DNA of 38,958 bases. Origin: Bacteroidota bacterium (GTDB taxonomy: Bacteria; Bacteroidota; Bacteroidia; Bacteroidales; Lentimicrobiaceae). A program made the position numbers and the translations under genes. Within the stretch, counting starts at the first letter, position 1, and each line of letters opens with the position of its first letter. Under the pieces are notes generated by a model. That model had not been told where the DNA came from. It did no database searches and worked only from the letters and a program-made list of their open reading frames with translations. Of the stretch, positions 1-7,700 are shown piece by piece. Location: NCBI GenBank assembly GCA_009773455.1, contig WSXU01000033.1, positions 1-38,958 of the forward strand. Reading direction: 5' to 3'.

Positions 1-234
1 CGTATCAACGATGAAAACAGAAAAAAAGAGTTCGGCTTTATTGCCCAGGAAGTAGAAGTAGCGCTGACCGAAGCCGGAGCATCTGATACCGGCATCATTT
101 CCATCGATGATGAAGGATTATACAGTATGCGGTACAACGATCTGATCGCGCCCATGGTAAAAGCCATCCAGGAGCTGAGCAAAGAAAATGCTGAACTTCT
201 GAAACGTATTGAAAAATTAGAGAATAATAAATAA
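1..234 (+). CDS. C-terminus of an S74 / endosialidase-chaperone (tail-fibre type) surface protein, 5' truncated
   Basis: The reading frame is open from base 1 and ends at TAA 232-234, giving 77 residues of a protein that starts outside the window. The motif KKEFGFIAQEVE, followed by LYSMRYNDLIAPMVKAIQEL and a short leucine-zipper-like coiled coil of E, L and K residues, is the signature end of the intramolecular chaperone of endosialidase (peptidase S74) domain. In phage tail spikes and many Bacteroidota exported proteins this domain helps trimerisation and then cleaves itself off. The catalytic Ser/Lys region lies upstream and is not visible, so activity cannot be judged. Only 17 bases separate it from the next exported-protein gene, so the two may be co-transcribed. 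The family call is firm; the rest of the protein is unknown. Confidence 0.85.
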   Translation, partial: RINDENRKKEFGFIAQEVEVALTEAGASDTGIISIDDEGLYSMRYNDLIAPMVKAIQELSKENAELLKRIEKLENNK

Positions 235-251
235 TTAGATAACAACACATT

Positions 252-2507
252 ATGAAAAGATTGATATTTATGAAAAGCCTGATCAGCACGATTCTTATCT
301 CGCTTATGCTTAGTGTCTTCTCTTTTGCCCAGGTAGCTATAAATACCGATGGTACAGCTCCTGCAAATTCTGCCATGCTCGATGTGAAATCGACAAGCAA
401 AGGTTTTCTCCCTCCCCGTATGACTTATGTTCAAATGGTAGGAATTGCTTCTCCGGATGAAGGACTGGTTGTTTATTGTACCGATTGCGGTTCGAACGGG
501 CAGGGTACACTTTCGATGTTCATGGCCGGCGCCTGGTATAACCTCAATGCAAGCTGCCAGGGTCCAATTCCACCGGTTGCGGGAAATTCTTATCCTGCAT
601 CATCCCAGATTTTCTGGACATGGAATTCTGTACCAGGAGCTACCGGTTATAAATGGGCTACTGTTAATAACCATCTACAAGCTGTTGATGTGGGGACAAC
701 TACTCAGTATCTCGAAACCTTCCTTTCCTGTAATTCGACTTATACCCGATATATCTGGGCTTATAATGATTGTGCCGTTTCTACACCCACTATTATTACA
801 GCTACCACCGGTTCACTTCCTGTTTCACCGACCGGTGCAGCAGCAGTGCCTCTGACAACTCAGATTACCTGGAACTGGAATGCGATTCCCGGAGGGGCAA
901 CAAATTACAAATGGAACACGGTAAATGATTATGCTACTGCCATAAATATGTCGAATGCAACATCCAGGGTAGAAACAGGACTGACATGTAACACTCCATA
1001 CCTGAGATATGTGTGGTCTTATAACGCCTGTGGAAATTCAACCGCTCCGGTTATCCTTTCCCAGTCAACCTCTTCATCCCCTGCAGCACCTACTGCTGGT
1101 GTTCATGTTCCGATATCGAACCAGATTGTATGGAACTGGAATGCAGTTCCGGGTGTCCTGGGATATAAATGGAATACAGTGAACAATTATGCTACAGCCA
1201 CAGATATGGGAACAGCCATTACCCGGACAGAAGCAAGCCTGGTCTGCAATACTGCCTACACCCGTTATGTCTGGTCTTACAGCAGTTGCGGAGCCTCACC
1301 AGTTACTGTTCTTACACAAAATACTGCTGCAAATCCTGTTGCAACTACCGCTACAACACACACAGCAGCAGTTAATTCAATTGTCTGGAACTGGAGTGTT
1401 GTTCCGGGAACAAACAATTACAGATGGAATACAGTAAACGATTACGCGACCTCCATCAATACGGGTGCGGCTACAACACGGACGGAAACCGGTCTGAACT
1501 GCAATACCCAGTATACCCGTTATGTATGGACATATAATTCATGTGGCGCCTCCCCTGCCATAACATTAACACAATCCACGTCCCCGGCATCTATACCTGC
1601 AGCACCTGTTGAGGGAATTCATAATTATACACAAACCTCGGTAACCTGGAGGTGGCTTTCAGTAAGCGGAGCAATCGGATATAAATGGAATACAACGAAT
1701 AATTATGCAACGGCTACGGATGTAGGAAGTGCAATTTTCAGAACAGAGACCGGGCTTACCTGCGGTACGGAATATACCAGATATGTATGGGCATACAGCG
1801 CCTGTGGTAATTCCACTCCGACCCCCCTGGTACGAACCACTGTTTTATGCCTCTGGATATGCGGTCAGGACCCGGTTATTGATGAATCAGACGGCGCTTC
1901 CTATCCAACAGCACTGATCGGCACACAATGCTGGATGGCAAAGAGTCTGAATAAAGGAATCCGCAGGGATCAGAGTGTTGCGCAATCAAATAATGGCGTC
2001 ATTGATAAATACTGTTATCTGAACAGTGAAACCAACTGCACAACCTACGGTGGTTTATACCAATGGGATGAAATGATGAATTATTGGGGCACTTCCAATG
2101 CAAATCCAAGTGGAGTCAGGGGTATTTGTATGGCGGGCTGGCATTTACCATCTGAGAGCGAATGGTGCGAATTGATCACAAATCTGGACGCAACAGTAAC
2201 CAATTGTCCTGATTTAAACTGGATGGGAGATGCCGGAAGTAAAATGAAGGAAGCCGGAACAACGCACTGGAACGCTCCCAATACTGGAGCAACCAATTCG
2301 AGCGGCTTTACTGCGCTTGCCGGTGGGTGTAAAACAAACCTGATTGTACCCTATGGAGGAAAAGGGGAGAGTGCTTACTTCTGGGCCTGCACTCAGGGTT
2401 CAACAACCAATGGTATTTTTTTTGAACTAAATACCAATGAGGCGGGGATATATTACAGCATTTTTGAAAAAGCGGCTGCACTTTCAGTGCGGTGTGTAAA
2501 AGATTAG
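252..2507 (+). CDS. Secreted protein with five Fn3-like repeats and C-terminal FISUMP domain
   Basis: A 751-residue exported protein. A signal peptide covers about residues 1-26, with cleavage after FAQ; M7 is an alternative start. Residues 27-60 (VAINTDG..NSAMLDVKST.KGFLPPR) form a short N-terminal module shared with the gene at 2646. Five tandem repeats of 84-87 residues follow (about 108-532), each with W.WN.VPG, YKWNTVN.YA, a TGL.CNT..TRYVW segment and a conserved Cys-Gly. They look like fibronectin type III-related beta-sandwiches. Residues about 545-751 are a FISUMP (Fibrobacter succinogenes major paralogous) domain: GTQCWMAKSLN, GWHLPSESEWCELI, SGFTALAGG and a final SVRCVKD. FISUMP proteins are abundant surface or secreted proteins of largely unknown function, and adhesion or carbohydrate binding is only an inference. 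No T9SS C-terminal sorting domain is visible. Confidence 0.9.
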   Translation: MKRLIFMKSLISTILISLMLSVFSFAQVAINTDGTAPANSAMLDVKSTSKGFLPPRMTYVQMVGIASPDEGLVVYCTDCGSNGQGTLSMFMAGAWYNLNASCQGPIPPVAGNSYPASSQIFWTWNSVPGATGYKWATVNNHLQAVDVGTTTQYLETFLSCNSTYTRYIWAYNDCAVSTPTIITATTGSLPVSPTGAAAVPLTTQITWNWNAIPGGATNYKWNTVNDYATAINMSNATSRVETGLTCNTPYLRYVWSYNACGNSTAPVILSQSTSSSPAAPTAGVHVPISNQIVWNWNAVPGVLGYKWNTVNNYATATDMGTAITRTEASLVCNTAYTRYVWSYSSCGASPVTVLTQNTAANPVATTATTHTAAVNSIVWNWSVVPGTNNYRWNTVNDYATSINTGAATTRTETGLNCNTQYTRYVWTYNSCGASPAITLTQSTSPASIPAAPVEGIHNYTQTSVTWRWLSVSGAIGYKWNTTNNYATATDVGSAIFRTETGLTCGTEYTRYVWAYSACGNSTPTPLVRTTVLCLWICGQDPVIDESDGASYPTALIGTQCWMAKSLNKGIRRDQSVAQSNNGVIDKYCYLNSETNCTTYGGLYQWDEMMNYWGTSNANPSGVRGICMAGWHLPSESEWCELITNLDATVTNCPDLNWMGDAGSKMKEAGTTHWNAPNTGATNSSGFTALAGGCKTNLIVPYGGKGESAYFWACTQGSTTNGIFFELNTNEAGIYYSIFEKAAALSVRCVKD
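574..1850 (+). repeat. Five tandem 252-261 bp coding repeats (Fn3-like modules)
   Basis: Repeat units begin near 574, 825, 1086, 1338 and 1599. They share the protein pattern W-x-W-N..VPG..Y-K/R-W-N-T-V-N and end with RYVW.Y..CG. The middle units are the most alike and the first is the most diverged, as expected from duplication and drift of an adhesin-like array. Confidence 0.8.
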
Positions 2508-2645
2508 CTATCCTGATTCATTCCGGGAATTCCAAAACTACAAAACGGTGATAAAGCCTACTGAACTGATTATAAATTACTGAAGAAAGAAAAAATCCGG
2601 GCAAAAACATTTGCCGGGTTGTCAGAAACCTTTAAACTACCAATT

Positions 2646-4580
2646 ATGCAGATTCTGAGATACCTTTTGGCGATCCTTCTTATTGTGAGTGTATCAGAAA
2701 TTGATGCCCAGGTAGCCATCAATACCGACGGCACTTTACCTGATAATTCAGCCATGCTGGATGTAAAATCAACCGGAAAAGGATTGCTTATACCACGTTT
2801 GACGCTGGTGCAACGTGATGCCATTGTCAACCCTGCCGCCGGACTTCTGATTTTCAATACTTCATCCGGATCTTTCGATTACTTTACAGGTACCGGCTGG
2901 TTCAGTCTGGGTGCTTCATTGCCCGGGGGCAACACCGCCGGCGATCTGCTGGAGTGGAACGGATCGCAATGGCAACCGGTAACCTTCAGATATTTTTATG
3001 CCGACAGGGATCAGGATGGTTTCGGAGATTTTTTCTCGGTGATTTATACCAGGCGTGCGCCCTTTGGGTTTGTTGATAACAATTGTGATTCGGATGACAA
3101 TAATCCGAACTCAGGAGGTTTGCCCCCGCAACCAAAATACCCCGATGCCGATGGCGATGGCCATGGCGACCCCAATGGTATCCCGGTTTTTGCCTGCCAG
3201 GCGCCTCCGGGCTATGCATCCTATTACCAGAACGACTGTGATGACTCAAATGCACTTATCTACCCGGGTCATCCTGAATATTGTGATGGAATTGACAACA
3301 ATTGTGATGGCCAGGTTGACGAAACGGTCACCCTCTTTGCCGACAATGATCATGACAATTTCGGCGACCCCAATAATTCAATTCAGTCATGCGTTCCTTT
3401 TCCTGCAGGTTTTATTCTGAACAACGCTGATTGCAATGACCAGAATCCCAACATCAATCCCGGCATTCAGTATGAGTTGTGTGATGGCATCGATAATAAC
3501 TGCAACGGTCTGATTGATGAAGCACAGACCTTTATTTTTGTTGACAATGATGGGGACGGATACGGGAGCCTGCAGGGATATCCGATTCCATGGAGCTGCA
3601 ACGAACCACCCCCTGCCGGATATGCATGGACTTTTGATGACTGCGACGATTATAATGACGCCATTCATCCCGGAGTACAGGAGATATGCGACGGGATAGA
3701 CAATGACTGCAATGGCGCTGTTGATGATAATGTCATTGAATTCAACACCTTCTTTATTGATGTGGATGCCGATGGCTATGGTGTTTCTGATGTTACGGTA
3801 ACCATAGCCGGATGCTACCCCCCTGCCGGATACTCTCCGGTGAATACCGATTGTGATGATAACAACGCTGCTATAAATCCCGGGTTAAACGAAACGTGCA
3901 ATGGCATTGATGATAATTGTAACGGACAGATTGATGAGGGACAGGCAACAAACGGGACACCTTATTATTTTGATAATGATGGTGATGGTTTCGGAGAGTT
4001 GAGCAATATAGTATTTTTATGTTCCCTGCAACCTGGTTACACATCAGATGGAAGCGACTGCAATGATAATGACCCGGATTCATACCCAGGTGCACCTGAA
4101 ACCTGCGACGGGCAGGACAACAACTGTGATGGGTATGTTGATGAAGGCCTGCCTGTTACTGTATGGTATTTTGATTATGATGGAGATGGTTATGGAAGTC
4201 CCGCCTATACAATTTCAGCATGTTTCTCCCCGGGCGGCTCATATATAGCTACCGGTTCCGATTGCGATGATTCCAATCCTGATGTACACCCGGGAGCACC
4301 GGAGTTATGCGATGGAACCGATAACGACTGCAACGGCCAGATCGATGATAATGCAATAAATACCTACACCTTGTACATAGATGCTGACAGCGACGGGTAT
4401 GGCGATGCCGGTGTCGCTCCGGTTATAACATGCGATCCGAATCAATATTTCGGTTATTCAACACTTAATACAGATTGCGATGATTCCAAATACTGGGTAC
4501 ATCCTGGCGCACCGGAATTATGCGGAAATGGTACTGATGATAATTGTAACGGCCAGACGGATGAACCTGGATGCCAATAG
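2646..4580 (+). CDS. Secreted MopE-like protein with tandem putative metal-binding repeats
   Basis: A 644-residue exported protein, very rich in Asp, Asn and Cys. The start at 2646 is chosen over an in-frame ATG at 2619 because the signal peptide (QILRYLLAILLIVSVSEIDA, cleavage before QVAINTDG) begins there. The N-terminal module VAINTDGTLPDNSAMLDVKS matches that of the preceding FISUMP gene. From about residue 115 a unit of roughly 69 residues repeats. Each unit has a DxDxDG calcium-loop-like segment (for example FVDNDGDGYG), a DCDD.N..I.PG segment and a CDGIDNNCNGQIDE motif. Seven copies of the last motif are visible, matching the MopE/putative metal-binding family. MopE of Methylococcus binds copper, but these repeats in Bacteroidota are not assigned a metal. 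The protein ends two residues after the last Cys-containing motif, with no anchor or T9SS sorting domain. The family assignment is firm; the function is unknown. Confidence 0.88.
   Translation: MQILRYLLAILLIVSVSEIDAQVAINTDGTLPDNSAMLDVKSTGKGLLIPRLTLVQRDAIVNPAAGLLIFNTSSGSFDYFTGTGWFSLGASLPGGNTAGDLLEWNGSQWQPVTFRYFYADRDQDGFGDFFSVIYTRRAPFGFVDNNCDSDDNNPNSGGLPPQPKYPDADGDGHGDPNGIPVFACQAPPGYASYYQNDCDDSNALIYPGHPEYCDGIDNNCDGQVDETVTLFADNDHDNFGDPNNSIQSCVPFPAGFILNNADCNDQNPNINPGIQYELCDGIDNNCNGLIDEAQTFIFVDNDGDGYGSLQGYPIPWSCNEPPPAGYAWTFDDCDDYNDAIHPGVQEICDGIDNDCNGAVDDNVIEFNTFFIDVDADGYGVSDVTVTIAGCYPPAGYSPVNTDCDDNNAAINPGLNETCNGIDDNCNGQIDEGQATNGTPYYFDNDGDGFGELSNIVFLCSLQPGYTSDGSDCNDNDPDSYPGAPETCDGQDNNCDGYVDEGLPVTVWYFDYDGDGYGSPAYTISACFSPGGSYIATGSDCDDSNPDVHPGAPELCDGTDNDCNGQIDDNAINTYTLYIDADSDGYGDAGVAPVITCDPNQYFGYSTLNTDCDDSKYWVHPGAPELCGNGTDDNCNGQTDEPGCQ
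3280..4566 (+). repeat. Seven tandem ~205-bp coding repeats (MopE metal-binding motif)
   Basis: CDG.DN.C.G..DE-type motifs start near 3280, 3478, 3685, 3895, 4101, 4306 and 4521, a spacing close to 205 bp. Each is preceded by an acidic DxDxDG loop. The last copy deviates (CGNGTDDNCNG). The unit combines a Ca2+-loop-like segment with a two-cysteine segment. Confidence 0.8.
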
Positions 4581-4742
4581 GGCCAGTGCATACATTGCTG
4601 TCTGACTGAAAAAATGCAGGATTTGTTTAAGATCATTCACACGGCATCCTCAATTATTCCCTGACCGGGAATACCTGAATACATTTCCCATATGCTAAAC
4701 TTCAGCATGGGCAATGAACAACCTATGACCATTTTCCTGTCA

Positions 4743-7700
4743 TCACCGGTTCTTCAAGCGCCGGTTGTGTATATGATAGTTTATCAGTTCAATCAGCTTT
4801 TTCTGGTTGACGGGTTTGGATATATAATCATCACACCCGGCTTTTAATGCCTTCTCTTTGTCATCGGCCATTCCATGGGCTGTTTGCGCGATTATGATTA
4901 CGTTGGTATTAAATAATCTGATCCGTCGGGTGGTTTCATATCCGTCAAACCCGGGAATTTTGATGTCCATGAGTATCAGATCAAGATCAGGAAATTTTGT
5001 TGCGATATCAAGTGCTTCCCGACCTGAAACAGCATGCAGAATCTCCCTGCTGATTTTACTGACTGAAATTTTGAGAAACATATCCGAAATTTCATCGTCT
5101 TCCACAATCAGTGTCTTCAGGCCACTTACATTGTCAATCATATCTTCCGCAGGATTGACTACCCTGACCGGATTACTTCCACTGTTTTCAGTGCTATGGG
5201 GCAGTGTAAAATAAAAAGCTGATCCTTTGCCGGGTTCACTTTCAACCCAGATATCCCCACCCAGCAATTCCACATAGGCTTTTGATATGGATAATCCTAA
5301 ACCAGCACCTTCATAATTCCTGCTCAATGATTCGCTTCCCTGCCTGAACCGTTCGAAAATAAATGATTTGTGCTCTTCCGGAATTCCGGCTCCGGAGTCC
5401 CTAACAAAGAATTCAAGCATTCCGGTTTTTCTGACATATCCAAATTCGATGAATCCTGTTCTCGTAAATTTGATCGCATTTTTTACCAGATTGGTGAGAA
5501 TGGCATAAACCTTTTCCCGGTCAGTTTTCAGAACTGCATCGGTGAAGGGCAACCCGACAGAATACATGAACTGTATTCCCTTCTGATCAGTTTCGGGCCT
5601 GAAAAAATTATAAATATACTCAACAACCTCATTTACATTGGTTTCATTGATAGAGACCGTTACCTGTCCGGATTCAATTTTTGAGATATCAATGATGTCA
5701 TTGATAATGTTCAGCATCCGGTCGCCGCTCTTCTTAATAATCTGAATATATTCCCGCTGTTCTTCTCCGGTGAGTCCAGGTGTTTTAAGCAATTCGGTAA
5801 ATCCGAGAATCCCGTTCATTGGAGTCCGTATTTCGTGACTCATATTGGCCAGAAATGCCGATTTTAACCGGTCACTTTCCTCCGCCCGATCTTTGGCATT
5901 GATCAGTTCTTCACGAATCTTTTTAGCAGCTGTTATATCGGTTTTGATGGCGACAAAATGTGTGATCTCTCCACTGGCATTGTGAATGGGAGAAATAATG
6001 GCGTTTTCCCAGAAGAACTGACCATTTTTTTTCTTATTGTAAAATTCCCCTTCCCAGGTTTTACCTGCCCGGATCGTTTTCCACAATTCATCATAAAACA
6101 CATTGTCATGGTATCCTGAGCTGAGGATACCCGGGCCTTTACCCTTTATTTCCTCCCAGGTGAATCCGGATATTTCCAGACAGAAAGGATTGGCATATTC
6201 AATAATTCCATTTCCATTGGTAATAAGAATAGATGTGTTTGAATTTTCAATGGCAGTCTGAAATTTAACAAGTGCTTCTTCAGCAAGTTTACTTTCGGTG
6301 ATATCGGAAATTATTCCATACCACAATGTGCTTCCGTCTTCAAGCAACTCCGGACGGGCATCGCAGTGCCGCCAGCGCAATCCCTTTTCAGGCAGAATAA
6401 CCCTGAAATCACTATGATAAAGGGTTTGGTTTTTTGCAGAGTTAAGAATCGTTTCAACTACACTCTCACGGTCATCGGGGTGGAGCCTCGAAAAAACGAT
6501 GGAAGCATCAGTCCTGACTTCTTCGGGGGTAACCTCATAAATATCATACATTCCCCGGCTCGATACAGGAAAGCAGGAATGCCCGTCAGGGTAAAGGCGG
6601 TATTGATACACAACACCGGGCACCATAGCTGTAAGGTTATTCAGCAGGTTATAGCTTTGCTGAAGTGCCTCCTCTGCCAGTTTACGTCCTGTAATATCCC
6701 TGAGCGCCCCGTCAACATGGAGAGGTCTGCCTTCGGCATCAAGTATAAGCCGTGCATTCAGGGAAACGTACATGATTTCCCCAGTCTTTGTTCTGAGTTT
6801 CAATTCATAATCGCGTACTTCCCTTGACCTCAGCAAAGCAGTAAGTAATCCTCCCCGCTCATCAGGGTTGGCATATAAATCAGTAACCGGAGTGCCGATA
6901 AGTTCCTCCTTGTCAAATTGTGCAAAATGCTTGATTGATGGGCTGATTTTATGGATAATCCCATCAAGCCCGGTCTGGAAGAAAACATCCTGGACATTCT
7001 CATATATGGCACTGAATTGCTCTTCACTTTCACGCAGTAGTTCATCCATCAGTCTTTTTTCAGTAATATCAGTCCCCATGTTAAGGGTAGCTGGCCGGCC
7101 ATTCCATTCAATCCTGACTGAATTTACCGACAACCAGTGCTTCTCACCATTCCTGTGGTTTACAGAAAAAGTCTTATTATGGCTCTTTATACTGCCTTCA
7201 ATCAGATTCGAATGATGCAGGGCAATTTCCTTACGGTCTTGTTCATCAACGAACTCAAATATTGAAACTCCCAACAGATTCACAGGACTGACTCCTGTAA
7301 CATCTTCACAAACCTGATTGGCAAAAACGATTTTCTCATCCTGAACAACATAGATTGCTTCATTGGCGTTTTCAAAGAGCAACCTGTACTTTTCCTCACT
7401 GAACCGCAAAGCTTCTTCGGCCTTTTTTCGTTCGGTGATGTCAAGGAAAATAACAGCAAATAACCCGGCTCCTGGCGAATATGAATTTACCTGGTAATGC
7501 TTATTCAACACCTGGCTGAAATGCTCAAACGTAACAGGATTGCCTGTTAACGCCACCTTACCATAGGTTTCAATCCAGAATGACTCAGTATCAGGCATTA
7601 CTTCAAGGGCTGTTTTACCGACAATTTCCGCAGCTTTCAAACCAGTCATCGCTTCAAATGCAGGGTTAATCTGAAGAAACCTGTAATCAACCGGCTTCCC

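Noticed and set aside
2600-2615. GGCAAA/TTTGCC hairpin between the FISUMP and MopE-like genes
   Set aside because: A six-bp stem without a T-tract; may be chance.
6366-6827. Plus-strand open frame of 153 codons inside the kinase
   Set aside because: Shadow of the PAS8 region on the other strand.
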